This document shows positions 32,893-41,917 of a stretch of 64,000 bases of DNA, piece after piece (within the stretch, counting starts at the first letter, position 1; each line of letters starts with the position of its first letter). The DNA comes from Betaproteobacteria bacterium GR16-43 (GTDB lineage Bacteria > Pseudomonadota > Gammaproteobacteria > Burkholderiales > Usitatibacteraceae). The stretch covers positions 744,001 to 808,000 of the forward strand of contig CP019169.1 in the NCBI GenBank assembly GCA_001953215.1, read 5' to 3'. The notes beneath the pieces were generated by a model, which was not told the origin of the DNA, did no database searches, and worked only from the letters and a program-made list of their open reading frames with translations. The position numbers were made by a program, and so were the translations under genes.

Positions 32893-33207
32893 CTACTCGC
32901 TGTCGGTTTCTCCGAACACGAACACGTCCCGCACGCCCGGTACCGTGCGCGCGACGCGGTAGATCTCCGCTTCCTGCGATTCGTCCTTCATCGTGCCGGT
33001 CACGCTCACGTGGCCGTCATGCACCGAGACCATCAGCAGCGAATGGTCGAGACGGTGGTCGGCAAGCAGGCGCGTGAGCACCTCTTCCTGCACCTGCACA
33101 TCGGTCGTGCTTTCCCGCACGGCGGGGCCCAGCTCCTGCGCAAACGCGGGGACGTAGGCGGCCAGGGCCGTGGCGAACACGGCGCAGCCCGTAAGGATCC
33201 TCTTCAT
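32893..33207 (-). CDS. BON-domain exported protein, 104 aa
   Basis: Signal peptide (MKRILTGCAVFATALAAYVPAFA cleavage) followed by one BON-like domain (about residues 34-104, VQEEVLTRLLADHRLDHSLL and VPGVRDVFVFGET). Tandem duplicate of the gene at 33239-33550 with about half of positions the same. A periplasmic or membrane-surface binding role is inferred from the family. Confidence 0.88.
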   Translation of the reverse strand: MKRILTGCAVFATALAAYVPAFAQELGPAVRESTTDVQVQEEVLTRLLADHRLDHSLLMVSVHDGHVSVTGTMKDESQEAEIYRVARTVPGVRDVFVFGETDSE

Positions 33208-33238
33208 GTGTTGCTCCTTTCGTGGATGGAAAACGGCG

Positions 33239-33550
33239 TTACTGCGAGCCCGCGTCGGCGAAGACGAACACGCTGCGCACGCCGTCGACATGGCGCGCGA
33301 CGGAGTAGATCTCCGTCTCCTGCGAATGGTCCCTCAGCGTGCCGACGACGTTCACGCGGCCGTCGAGCACCGAGACGACGAGCATCGAGCCCTCGAGATT
33401 GCGGTCGGACGTGAGCTGGTGGGTGACCTCGTGCTGAAGCTGGACGTCGGAGGCGCTTTGCTGCGCCGCGGGTGCCACGTCCTGTGCGAATGCGGGAATG
33501 GCCACGGCAAGCGCCGCGGCGACGGCACAACCCGTCAAGATCCTTTTCAT
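33239..33550 (-). CDS. BON-domain exported protein, 103 aa (tandem paralogue)
   Basis: Same architecture as the gene downstream: signal peptide ending AFAQ and one BON domain (VQLQHEVTHQLTSDRNLEGS, VDGVRSVFVFADA). The intergenic distance is 31 bases. The conserved MKRILTGCAV starts and ends of both genes point to a recent tandem duplication with diverging middle parts. Confidence 0.88.
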   Translation of the reverse strand: MKRILTGCAVAAALAVAIPAFAQDVAPAAQQSASDVQLQHEVTHQLTSDRNLEGSMLVVSVLDGRVNVVGTLRDHSQETEIYSVARHVDGVRSVFVFADAGSQ

Positions 33551-33658
33551 GTGCTGCTCCTTTCGTGAAGATGAATTACCGCCGCTTGTGCAGCGACGTG
33601 CGTGCTGCCCAAGTGGGAGGGCGTTCCCCGTACGCCGTTCCTCGATGTAGCAATTCGA

Positions 33659-33664
33659 TACAAT
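33659..33664 (+). promoter_or_regulatory. Candidate -10 element of ilvD promoter
   Basis: TACAAT lies 30 bases before the ATG. No good -35 hexamer is visible at the right distance, so this is tentative. Confidence 0.35.
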
Positions 33665-33693
33665 GAACGTCGCATTTCCGCTCTCGAGTTCCC

Positions 33694-35367
33694 ATGGCTG
33701 ACAAATACCGCTCCTTCACGATCACGCACGGCGTTCCGCGCTCGCCCAATCGTTCCATGCTGCGAGCCATCGGCTACCAGGACGCCGATTTCGAGAAGCC
33801 CATCGTCGGCATCGCCAACGGCCACTCGACGATGAATCCCTGCAATGCGGGAATTCAACCCCTGGCCGACGCGGCCGATTCAGCCGCGCGCAAGGCGGGC
33901 GCCATGCCGCAGATGTTCGGCACCATCACCGTCACCGACGGCATCTCGATGGGCACCGAAGGGATGAAGTACTCGCTCGTCTCGCGCGAAGTGATCGCCG
34001 ACGCGATCGAGACCGCGACGCAGAGCCAGTTCATGGACGGCGTGCTCGCCATCGGCGGGTGCGACAAGAATCTGCCGGGCGCCATGATCGGCATCTGCCG
34101 CATGAACATCCCCGCGATCTGCGTCTACGGCGGCACCATCAAGCCGGGCCGCCACAAGGGGCAGGATCTCCAGATCGTTTCCGTCTTCGAATCCGTCGGC
34201 TCGTTCTCCGCGGGAAAGATGACGAAGGAAGACTTCGAGTGCATCGAGCGGAAAGCCCTGCCCGGCGTCGGAGCCTGCGGCGGCATGTACACCGCGAACA
34301 CGATGTCGTCCTCCGTCGAAGCCGTGGGCATGTCGCTGCCGTATTCGTCGACGATGGCCGCGGAGGATGACGAGAAGCGCGCCTCGGCCGCGCAGAGCAT
34401 GGAAGTGCTCGTTGCCGCCGTGAAGGCGGGCCTGAAGCCGAGCGACATCGTCACGAAGAAATCGATCGAGAACGCCGTCGCGGTGATCATGGCCACGGGC
34501 GGCTCCACCAACGGCGTGCTGCACTGGCTCGCGATCGCGCATGCGGCCGGCGTGCCCTGGACGCTCGACGACTTCGAACGCATGCGCCAGAAGGTGCCGG
34601 TGCTCTGCGACATGAAGCCCTCGGGCAAGTACGTCGCGGTCGATCTCCACAAGGCCGGCGGCGTCCCGCAGGTGATGAAGATCCTCCTCAAGAACGGCGT
34701 GCTGCACGGCGACTGCATGACCATCACCGGCAAGACCGTCGCGGAAAACCTGAAGGACGTGCCGGACGAACCGCGGGCCGACCAGGACGTGATCCGCCCG
34801 TGGGGCAACCCGATGTACCGGGAAGGCCACCTCGCGGTGTTGAGGGGCAATCTCTCGCCCGACGGATGCGTGGCGAAGATTACCGGCCTCAAGAGCCCCG
34901 CAATCACCGGCCCCGCGCGCGTGTTCGACTCCGAGCCCGCGTGCATGGACGCGATCATGGCCAAGAAGATCCAGGCCGGCGACGTGGTCATCATTCGCTA
35001 CGAAGGACCCAAGGGCGGACCGGGCATGCGCGAGATGCTGGCCCCCAGCTCCGCGCTGATCGGCCAGGGCCTCGGCGAATCCGTGGGCCTCATCACCGAC
35101 GGGCGCTTTTCCGGCGGCACGTGGGGCATGGTGGTCGGCCACGTCACGCCCGAAGCGTTCGAGGGCGGCACGATCGCGCTGGTGAAGGAAGGCGATTCCA
35201 TCACCATCGATTCGCGCAAACTCCTCATCCAGCTGAATGTCGATGAAGCCGAGATCGCGAAGCGCCGCGCCGCGTGGAAGCAGCCCGCTCCGAAGTACAG
35301 GACCGGCGTGCTCGGGAAGTACGCGAAGCTCGTCGGTACCGCGGCGCTCGGGGCCGTTACCGACTAG
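33694..35367 (+). CDS. ilvD: Dihydroxy-acid dehydratase
   Basis: Penultimate step of valine and isoleucine synthesis; dehydrates dihydroxy acids to keto acids using an Fe-S cluster and Mg. The three cysteine ligands are at residues 50 (MNPCNAG), 123 (GGCDKN) and 195 ([10 protein letters not shown]). The C-terminal [11 protein letters not shown] is present. At 557 aa it is typical of the shorter IlvD/EDD branch carrying a [2Fe-2S] cluster. It stands alone, with a possible -10 (TACAAT) at 33659. Confidence 0.96.
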   Translation: MADKYRSFTITHGVPRSPNRSMLRAIGYQDADFEKPIVGIANGHSTMNPCNAGIQPLADAADSAARKAGAMPQMFGTITVTDGISMGTEGMKYSLVSREVIADAIETATQSQFMDGVLAIGGCDKNLPGAMIGICRMNIPAICVYGGTIKPGRHKGQDLQIVSVFESVGSFSAGKMTKEDFECIERKALPGVGACGGMYTANTMSSSVEAVGMSLPYSSTMAAEDDEKRASAAQSMEVLVAAVKAGLKPSDIVTKKSIENAVAVIMATGGSTNGVLHWLAIAHAAGVPWTLDDFERMRQKVPVLCDMKPSGKYVAVDLHKAGGVPQVMKILLKNGVLHGDCMTITGKTVAENLKDVPDEPRADQDVIRPWGNPMYREGHLAVLRGNLSPDGCVAKITGLKSPAITGPARVFDSEPACMDAIMAKKIQAGDVVIIRYEGPKGGPGMREMLAPSSALIGQGLGESVGLITDGRFSGGTWGMVVGHVTPEAFEGGTIALVKEGDSITIDSRKLLIQLNVDEAEIAKRRAAWKQPAPKYRTGVLGKYAKLVGTAALGAVTD

Positions 35368-35641
35368 TGGCGAGCGAATGGCCCGGTTCAGCCCGGCCGC
35401 CATGCCTTGCCGAGGCCTTGATGGTTTGATACCAGATCGTCGCGAGCAACACGACCACCCCGAATGCGACGACGACGAGAAGCGCGATGACGGCGCGAGT
35501 CCTGGCGTTGGCGGACAACTCCTCTTTCGTCACGGCCTTCGAGGACGATCCGGCTCCCAACGAAACGCCGCAGTTTTCGCATTGCCGGCTCGATGGCAGA
35601 ACCTCGGCCCGGCAGTATGAACAGTAGTAAGGATTTGTCAT
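35357..35641 (-). CDS. Zinc-ribbon membrane protein, 94 aa
   Basis: The N-terminal zinc ribbon has two CxxC pairs ([16 protein letters not shown]), a Ser-rich linker, then one TM segment (about residues 52-74) and a charged tail. The start at 35641 (MTNPYYC) removes an unlikely extension. It overlaps the end of ilvD by ten bases (convergent). Function unknown. Confidence 0.72.
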   Translation of the reverse strand: MTNPYYCSYCRAEVLPSSRQCENCGVSLGAGSSSKAVTKEELSANARTRAVIALLVVVAFGVVVLLATIWYQTIKASARHGGRAEPGHSLATSR

Positions 35642-35727
35642 GGTGCCGTGAGCAGGAGTACCAGGAGACATCGAATGAGAAGCAATGAAGGAAAGGATAG
35701 CGCGTTGTCCCGGAGGAGTCTCGAGCC

Positions 35728-36117
35728 ATGAAAGTCCATAGCGCCACCCCCGTCCTCTTCATGAAATGGGTCGAACCCTCGCGCGACTGGTTCATGAAGG
35801 TCGGCTTCACCGTGATGTTCGACGTGCCTGCCAAGAATCCGAGGTACCTCGGTTTCGTGGGGCTGCAGAATAACGGCGTGCAGGTGATGCTCGAGACGCG
35901 CGGCAACGACAACGAATCACCTCAGATCCGCGAGCGCACGCTGGAGTCCGCGCACGCCGTCGTGTTCATCGAGGTGGACGACTTGGACGCCGTGATCGCC
36001 GCGCTGGCCGGCACCAAAGTCCTCGCCGAGCGCCACAAGACCTTCTACGGCGCCGACGAGATTTCCTACGAAGAACCCGGCGGACACATCGTCACGTTCG
36101 CGAAGATGGACCGGTAG
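35728..36117 (+). CDS. VOC-family (glyoxalase/bleomycin-resistance-like) protein, 129 aa
   Basis: A vicinal-oxygen-chelate beta-alpha-beta pattern: FMKWVEPSRDWFMKVGFTVMF, then LQNNGVQVMLETRG, VVFIEVDDLDAVIAALAGTK and the C-terminal EISYEEPGGHIVTFAK. Metal ligands are incomplete, as in many non-enzymatic VOC proteins. Ligand or substrate unknown. Confidence 0.85.
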   Translation: MKVHSATPVLFMKWVEPSRDWFMKVGFTVMFDVPAKNPRYLGFVGLQNNGVQVMLETRGNDNESPQIRERTLESAHAVVFIEVDDLDAVIAALAGTKVLAERHKTFYGADEISYEEPGGHIVTFAKMDR

Positions 36118-36179
36118 GGGTCGGACTCCCATTTGCGTTTCTGTCCGAATTGCGGGACTGCAAATGGGAGTCTGACCCC
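36117..36179. repeat. GGGGTCAG-type palindromic element
   Basis: The arms GGGGTCGGACTCCCATTTGC and GCAAATGGGAGTCTGACCCC surround a loop homologous, in inverse orientation, to the element at 39203-39276. It lies between the VOC gene (overlapping its stop) and the M16 peptidase gene. Confidence 0.9.
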
Positions 36180-36212
36180 ATTTATTTGGAATCACGAAAG
36201 GAAAGAATCCCC

Positions 36213-38939
36213 ATGCGATTGATCGCCGCTTCCCTGGCCGCGTTCGCCTTCGCCGCCACCACCTTCGCCGCCGACGTGCCCCTGCCGAAGGGCGTGACGA
36301 AAGTGACGAGCGTCGAAGGCATCACCGAGTACGGCCTGGCCAACGGCCTGCGCGTGCTCTTCGCGCCCGATCCCTCGAAGCCCACCACCACGGTGAACAC
36401 GACCTATCTCGTCGGTTCGCGCCACGAGAACTACGGCGAGACGGGCATGGCGCACCTGCTGGAGCACCTGTTGTTCAAGGGAACGCCGACGCACCCGCTC
36501 GCGTGGAGCGAGTTCACGCGCCGCGGCCTGCGCGCCAATGGATCCACGTGGACGGATCGCACCAACTACTTCGCGAGCTTCGCGGCGAACGACGAGAACC
36601 TCGACTGGTACCTGCGCTGGTCCGCCGACGCGATGACCAACTCGTTCATCGCGCGCAAGGACCTCGACACCGAGATGACCGTGGTGCGCAACGAGATGGA
36701 GCGCTCCGAGAACAACCCCGGCAGCGTGCTGCTCACGCGCATCGTCGAGGCGTCCTACTCCTGGCACAACTACGGCAAGTCCACGATCGGCGCGCGTTCC
36801 GACGTGGAGAACGTGAACATCGAGCGCCTGCAGGCCTTCTATCGCACCTACTACCAGCCCGACAATGCGGTGCTCATCATCGCGGGCAAGTTCGACGAGG
36901 CGAAGACCCTGGCCTTGGTCGCCGCGACGTTCGGGCCGATTCCTCGTCCGGCCCGCAAGCTCCCGGCGACGTACACGGTGGACCCCGAGCAGCAGGGCGA
37001 ACGCAGCATCACGGTCCGGCGCGTGGGCGACGTGCAGGTCGTGATGGCCGCGTACCACGTGCCCGCGGGGCCCGATCCCGATTTCGCGGCCGTGCAGTTG
37101 CTCGCTTCGGTCCTCGGCGACACGCCTTCGGGCCGCCTGCACAAGTCGATGGTCGAGACGAAGCAGGCCGCCGAGGTCTACAACGTCGCGTTCGCGTGGC
37201 GCGAGCCCAGCCTCGTGCTCTTCGGCGCGGACGTGGCGGCCGGTGGCTCCCTCGACACCGCGGGCCGCACGTTGCTCTCGACGCTGGAAGGCATCGCCGC
37301 GCAACCGATCACCGACGCCGAGGTCGATCGCGCCCGCACCAAGTACCTCAAGGATTTCGAACTGAACGCGGCCGATCCCGAGCGGGTCGGCATCGCGCTG
37401 TCCGGCGCGATCGCCCAGGGCGACTGGCGCCTGTTCTTCCTCCAGCGCGACCGCATTCGCAACGCGAAGGCTGCCGACGTGCAACGCGTGGCCCTCGCCT
37501 ATCTCCTGCCCGACAACCGCACCACGGGCGTCTTCATCCCGACGCCGCAACCGAAGCGCCCGCCGGCCCCGGTGCTCGTCGACGTCGCGCCGATGGTGAA
37601 GGACTATCGCGGCGATGCAGCGGTCGTCGCGGGCGAAGCCTTCGACGCCACCACGGCCAACATCGAATCGCGTACGCATCGCAGCCGCCTCGCGAACGGC
37701 ATGTCGGTCGCCTTGCTGCCCAAGAAGACGCGCGGGGGCGCCGTGCAGGTGCGCATCTCGCTGCGCTTCGGAGAGGAAAAGGCGCTCTTCGGTTCGGTGC
37801 CCGCGGGTTCGATGACGGCGGCGATGCTGAATCGCGGCGCGGGCGGCCTGACGCGCACGCAGATCCAGGATGCGTACGATCGCCTGAAGGCCCGCGTGGG
37901 CACCTTCGGCGGCGAGACGCGGGTCTCGATCGGCATCGAAACGACGCGAGAGAACCTGCCCGAGGTGCTGAAGCTGGTGGCGACGCAATTGCGCCAGCCG
38001 GACTTCCCCGCGGCCGAGCTGGAGCTCCTTCGCACCGAGCGCCTGACCGGCATCGAGAGCCAGCGCAAGGAACCCGAGGCGCAGGCGCGCGAAGCGCTCT
38101 CGCGCCTGGGCAACCCGTATCCGAAGGGGGACGTGCGCTACTTCCGCACGTTCGACGAGCAGGTTGCGGAGATGAAGGCGCTCACGATCGAGCGCGTCCG
38201 CGCCTTCCATCGCGATTTCTACGGCGCCAACAACGCGGAACTCGCGGTCGTCGGCGACTTCGACGAGGCGGCATTGAAGGCGCAGGTGGCCACGCTCTTC
38301 GGCGACTGGAAGAGCGCGAAGCCATACACGCGCGTGCCCGCGCCGCTCTTCGCGGTGCCGGCCACGGTGCTGCGCCTCGAGACGCCGGACAAGGCGAATG
38401 CGTACTTCACGGCGCAGGCCCGCTCCGCGTTGCGCGACGATGCGCCCGACTATCCGGCTGCGCTCGTGGCCGACCGCATCATCGGCGGCGGGCAGGGTTC
38501 GGTGCTGTGGCGGCGGATTCGCGAGAAGGACGGCACCAGCTACGGCGTGGGCAGCTCGCTCGCGCCCAGCTCGTTCGACCAGCACACGATCTGGACCGCG
38601 TTTGCGATCTACGCGCCGCAGAACGCCAAACGCCTCGAGGACGCGTTCCGCGAGGAATTCGCGCGCGTCCAGCGTGACGGCTTCACGGCAAAGGAATTGC
38701 AGGACGCGAAGAACGGCCTCGCGCAAGCTCGAAAGCTGGGCCTCGCGCAGGACGGACAGCTCGTCTTCATGCTCACGAGCCAGCTCGAGCTCGGCCGCAC
38801 GATGGACTACGTGGCGGGCGTGGACCGCGCGATCGAAGGCGTGACGCTGGAGCAGGCCAACGCGGCGTTCCGCAAGTACATCGCGCCGGCCGAGGGCGTC
38901 GAGATCTTCGCGGGGGATTTCGCGAAGACCTCGAAATAG
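36213..38939 (+). CDS. Periplasmic M16 zinc peptidase, 908 aa
   Basis: The signal peptide (residues 1-20) is followed by two M16 domain pairs. The active site HxxEH is HLLEH at 81-85 with the distal Glu in EMTVVRNEMERSE. The second half (from about 485) has the inactive partner pattern (NGMSVALLPKKTRGGAVQVR, no HxxEH), as expected for pitrilysin-like or PqqL-type peptidases of this length. Probably degrades or processes periplasmic peptides. The start at 36213 is preceded by GAAAGGAAAG. Confidence 0.93.
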   Translation: MRLIAASLAAFAFAATTFAADVPLPKGVTKVTSVEGITEYGLANGLRVLFAPDPSKPTTTVNTTYLVGSRHENYGETGMAHLLEHLLFKGTPTHPLAWSEFTRRGLRANGSTWTDRTNYFASFAANDENLDWYLRWSADAMTNSFIARKDLDTEMTVVRNEMERSENNPGSVLLTRIVEASYSWHNYGKSTIGARSDVENVNIERLQAFYRTYYQPDNAVLIIAGKFDEAKTLALVAATFGPIPRPARKLPATYTVDPEQQGERSITVRRVGDVQVVMAAYHVPAGPDPDFAAVQLLASVLGDTPSGRLHKSMVETKQAAEVYNVAFAWREPSLVLFGADVAAGGSLDTAGRTLLSTLEGIAAQPITDAEVDRARTKYLKDFELNAADPERVGIALSGAIAQGDWRLFFLQRDRIRNAKAADVQRVALAYLLPDNRTTGVFIPTPQPKRPPAPVLVDVAPMVKDYRGDAAVVAGEAFDATTANIESRTHRSRLANGMSVALLPKKTRGGAVQVRISLRFGEEKALFGSVPAGSMTAAMLNRGAGGLTRTQIQDAYDRLKARVGTFGGETRVSIGIETTRENLPEVLKLVATQLRQPDFPAAELELLRTERLTGIESQRKEPEAQAREALSRLGNPYPKGDVRYFRTFDEQVAEMKALTIERVRAFHRDFYGANNAELAVVGDFDEAALKAQVATLFGDWKSAKPYTRVPAPLFAVPATVLRLETPDKANAYFTAQARSALRDDAPDYPAALVADRIIGGGQGSVLWRRIREKDGTSYGVGSSLAPSSFDQHTIWTAFAIYAPQNAKRLEDAFREEFARVQRDGFTAKELQDAKNGLAQARKLGLAQDGQLVFMLTSQLELGRTMDYVAGVDRAIEGVTLEQANAAFRKYIAPAEGVEIFAGDFAKTSK

Positions 38940-38942
38940 CGC

Positions 38943-39122
38943 TTACTTGCTGGTGGCGTCCTTGATCTTGTCGCCGGCCTTCTCGATCTTCTCGCCGGCT
39001 TTCTCGACGGCGTTGTCGACCTTCTTGCCGGCCTTTTCCATCGGGCCTTCCTTCTGGCACGCGGCGAGCGTGGCGGCGAAGGCAATGATGGCGACGACTG
39101 CAAACGGTTTCATCGTGTTCAT
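38943..39122 (-). CDS. Small lipoprotein with Lys/Ala repeats, 59 aa
   Basis: The frame starts ATG (39122; alternative 39113). It has a lipoprotein signal (residues 4-20, lipobox LAAC before QKEGP). The mature part is three imperfect repeats of the unit EKAGEKIEKAGDKIK, an amphipathic helix. GAGG lies upstream of the start. Such small entericidin-like or Lpp-like lipoproteins are common. It overlaps no other gene and is convergent with the M16 peptidase gene. Confidence 0.75.
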   Translation of the reverse strand: MNTMKPFAVVAIIAFAATLAACQKEGPMEKAGKKVDNAVEKAGEKIEKAGDKIKDATSK

Positions 39123-39202
39123 GGGTTCAGCCTCGTTTTTGTGAGTGACTGAAGCTACGATACGGACAACGACAGGGCGACGGTATCGGTGCTGTCCTAC
39201 AA

Positions 39203-39276
39203 GAAATAAATGGGGTCAGACTCCCATTGGCAGTCCCATGATTCGGACAGAAACGCGAATGGGAATCTGACCCCGT
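39203..39276. repeat. GGGGTCAG-type palindromic element
   Basis: The arms TGGGGTCAGACTCCCATT and AATGGGAATCTGACCCC are close to perfect. The loop is homologous to the inverted one at 36117-36179, so the two flank the M16 and small lipoprotein genes in opposite orientation. Confidence 0.9.
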
Positions 39277-40232
39277 TACTCCGCCTCGATCTTCGCCGCC
39301 TTCACGATCTTGCCCCACTTCGCGGACTCGGCGGCCTGGAACTTCGCGAGCTCCTCCGGCGTTGAAGTGGCGACGTCGGTGCCGGTCGATTCGTAGAACT
39401 TCTTCGCGGCATCGCTCTTCGTCGCGGCGATGAGCATCGCGTGCAGCTTCGCCACCACGGCCGGCGGCGTCTTCGCGGGCACGTACGCCGCGAACCAGTA
39501 GCCCATCTCGTAGCCTTTCACGCCGGCCTCGTCGATGGTCGGGATCTCGGGCGCCAACGCCGAACGCTTCAGGGCGGTCACGCCGAGCGCGCGCACCTTG
39601 CCGCCCTTCACTTGCGGGATTCCGGTGGCGGTGTCGGTGATCATCATGTCGATCTGCCCGCCGAGGAGGTCGGTGATCGCGAGCGGGTTGCTCTTGTACG
39701 GCACGTGCAGGATGTCGATGCCCGCCATCTGCTGCAGCAATTCACCGGCGATGCGCGACGACGACGATCCGCTGCCGAACGTGAGCTTGCCGGGCTGCTT
39801 CTTCGCGAGCGCGATGAACTCGGCCACGGTCTTCGCGGGCACCTTCGGGTTCACGATCATGACCTGCCCGCCCTTGCCCAGCAGCGTGAGCGGCACGAAG
39901 TCCTTCACCGGGTCGTACGGCAACTTCTTGTAGAGGTGCTCGTTGGCCGCGTGCGTGGTGTTGGTCGTGATGAGCACGGTGTAGCCGTCGCCCGCCGCGC
40001 CTGCGACCGCCTGCGCCGCGATGAAGCCGCTCGCACCGGGCTTGTTCTCGACCACGACCGATTGCTTGCCCTGCTCGGCCACCGATTGACCGATGGCGCG
40101 CGCGATCTGGTCGGTGGCGCTGCCCGCGGCGAACGGCACGACGAAGGTGAGGGTCTTGGCGGGATAGTCCTGGGCGAGGGCGGGTGCGGCCACCAGGGCG
40201 GCCAGCATGAGGGCGCGAATGATCGTTTTCAT
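39276..40232 (-). CDS. Bug-type (tripartite tricarboxylate transporter) solute receptor, 318 aa
   Basis: Signal peptide (residues 1-20, ALA cleavage) and the family motif near the start of the mature domain (YPAKTLTFVVPFAAGSATDQ). The two lobes include KPGASGFIAAQAVA and LPYDPVKDFVPLTLLGK, typical of Bordetella-type receptors. Such proteins are abundant in betaproteobacteria and usually bind small carboxylates. It overlaps the upstream AtuA-like gene by four bases (ATGA), so it may bind a compound degraded by that operon. Confidence 0.93.
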   Translation of the reverse strand: MKTIIRALMLAALVAAPALAQDYPAKTLTFVVPFAAGSATDQIARAIGQSVAEQGKQSVVVENKPGASGFIAAQAVAGAAGDGYTVLITTNTTHAANEHLYKKLPYDPVKDFVPLTLLGKGGQVMIVNPKVPAKTVAEFIALAKKQPGKLTFGSGSSSSRIAGELLQQMAGIDILHVPYKSNPLAITDLLGGQIDMMITDTATGIPQVKGGKVRALGVTALKRSALAPEIPTIDEAGVKGYEMGYWFAAYVPAKTPPAVVAKLHAMLIAATKSDAAKKFYESTGTDVATSTPEELAKFQAAESAKWGKIVKAAKIEAE

Positions 40233-40579
40233 TTTTTCTCCTCCGGAACGAACGACTCCAATGTCGTCGGAATCTCCACGGGCAGTTCCAGAAGCAGGAA
40301 TGCCAACGTCTTGCCATGCGTGTCGAGGTTGAGCGATCCGTTCACGCCGCCATCCAACACCCCATCGAGCACGAAGTTCATCGCGCCCAGCTTCGGCAGC
40401 AGGTAGCGCTTCACGGCTTGCGGCTTGCGATGCGCGAAGAGTTCGGCCACGCGCGCTTCCGTGACCTGCGCGACGATCACTTCAAAGAGTTCAGGCCGAT
40501 ACGCGATCACGCTGATGTTGGAGCGATCGCCCTTGTCGCCGGTGCGGCCATGCGCGACGCGGTGCAGTGCGATCACCAT
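40229..40579 (-). CDS. AtuA C-terminal-like domain protein, 116 aa
   Basis: Corresponds to the C-terminal domain found fused in some AtuA proteins: HRVAHGRTGDKGDRSNISVI, then LGAMNFVLDGVLDGGVNGSL. Here it is a separate gene overlapping the AtuA gene upstream by seven bases and the Bug receptor downstream by four. Probably forms a complex with AtuA. Confidence 0.85.
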   Translation of the reverse strand: MVIALHRVAHGRTGDKGDRSNISVIAYRPELFEVIVAQVTEARVAELFAHRKPQAVKRYLLPKLGAMNFVLDGVLDGGVNGSLNLDTHGKTLAFLLLELPVEIPTTLESFVPEEKK

Positions 40580-41916
40580 GCGCCCACCTTGTGCCAGCGC
40601 GCCGGCACCGCTTCGCGCGGAACGAAGCCCGAGAGCGTGTCGAGTCGTGGCCGCAGCGCGGTGCGAACACCGCCGCCACCCGCCGGGCCGCACGTGTAGA
40701 GCGCGGTCACTTCGCGCGCAAGACGATCGGCCATCGTTCGATCCGGATGCTTCGCCGCCACGCGCAATCGCACTTCGGTCGCATGGCCGTGGGGCGTGCG
40801 CGCGAGCCGCCGACCCGCGTCGTCGCCGAAGACGCTCGTGACGCCGATCAAGTCGATGCGCACCTCGAGCTTCGGCAAGCGCTGGCGCAGCACATCGCCC
40901 GCGAGGCGCGCGCGGGCCTCGGCGTTCGGACCGGCATAGGAGATCTCGCCTTCCGCGAGCCAGCCGCCTTCGTGGCAGACGTTCACCTTCAGTTTGTCGG
41001 GCCGCGCGTGGCCACGCACGCCGTCGAGCGCAACGCGATCGCGCCCGGTCTCGCGCACTTCGGCTTGCGCGATGTCGGCGGTGACGTCGGGCGTGAGGTA
41101 GGCCGCGGGATCGTGCACTTCGTAGAGCAGCTGTTCCTTCACGGTCGCGAGCGTGACCATGCCGCCGGTCGCGTCGGCCTTGCCGATTTCGCAGCGGCCG
41201 TCTTCCTGGACCGTTGCGACCGGAAATCCGACGTCGTGAAGATCCGGAACGTCCTTGAAACCCGGGTCGGCGAAATAGCCGCCCGTCACCTGCGAGCCGC
41301 ACTCGAGGAGATGGCCCGCCATCGTCGCGCGGCCGAGGCGGTCCCAGTCGTCGGGCTGCCAGCCGAAGTGCGCCATCGCCGGCCCGACGGCGAGCGACGG
41401 ATCCGCCACGCGGCCGCACACGACGATCTCCGCGCCGCCGGCGAGGGCCGCCGCGATCGCTTCCGCGCCCAGGTAGGCATTCGCGCTCACGACCTCGACG
41501 GTATCGAGCGCGGCGCCGATCGATTCGCGCAGCAACGTGCGATGGGTCGCACCGGAGAGATCGTCGCCGCTCACGACGGCGACGCGAGGCTCGCGAACAC
41601 CCAATTCCTTCGCGAGCGCGCGGATTCGCTGTGCCGCCCCGCGTGGATTCGCCGCGCCGAAGTTGCTCACGATCCGGATCTCGTTCGCGATGCACTTCGC
41701 GAGGATCGGCGCGAGGAGTTCATCGAGCAGCGGCTCGTACCCCCCCTCGGGATTGGCGCGGCGCGCAAGTTGCGCGAGGGCCAGGGTGCGTTCGGCGAGC
41801 GTCTCGAAGAGAAGGAACGCGGGCCCGCCTCGTGCGATCAGCGTCTCGACCACCGGCCCCGCCGCATCGGTGCGATCGCCCGAGAATCCCGCGGCGCAAC
41901 CGATGTGGAGGGTCAC
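40573..41916 (-). CDS. AtuA-family acyclic terpene utilization protein, 447 aa
   Basis: The family sequence is clear: HIGCAAGFSGDRTDAAGPVV at the N-terminus, PNPRGAAQRIRALAK-like region near residue 92, ADPSLAVGPAMAHFGW and GGYFADPGFKDVPDLHDVGF. AtuA proteins are required for growth on citronellol/geraniol in pseudomonads, though biochemical activity is unproven and many members probably act on other branched acids. GTG start at 41916, one base after the aldo-keto reductase stop. Confidence 0.9.
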   Translation of the reverse strand: MTLHIGCAAGFSGDRTDAAGPVVETLIARGGPAFLLFETLAERTLALAQLARRANPEGGYEPLLDELLAPILAKCIANEIRIVSNFGAANPRGAAQRIRALAKELGVREPRVAVVSGDDLSGATHRTLLRESIGAALDTVEVVSANAYLGAEAIAAALAGGAEIVVCGRVADPSLAVGPAMAHFGWQPDDWDRLGRATMAGHLLECGSQVTGGYFADPGFKDVPDLHDVGFPVATVQEDGRCEIGKADATGGMVTLATVKEQLLYEVHDPAAYLTPDVTADIAQAEVRETGRDRVALDGVRGHARPDKLKVNVCHEGGWLAEGEISYAGPNAEARARLAGDVLRQRLPKLEVRIDLIGVTSVFGDDAGRRLARTPHGHATEVRLRVAAKHPDRTMADRLAREVTALYTCGPAGGGGVRTALRPRLDTLSGFVPREAVPARWHKVGAW

Positions 41917-41917
41917 A

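Noticed and set aside
36192-38726. An 844-codon minus-strand frame opposite the M16 peptidase gene
   Set aside because: It is an antisense shadow in high-G+C DNA. Composition is dominated by Arg, Ala, Val and His, and the true plus-strand product has an HxxEH active site.
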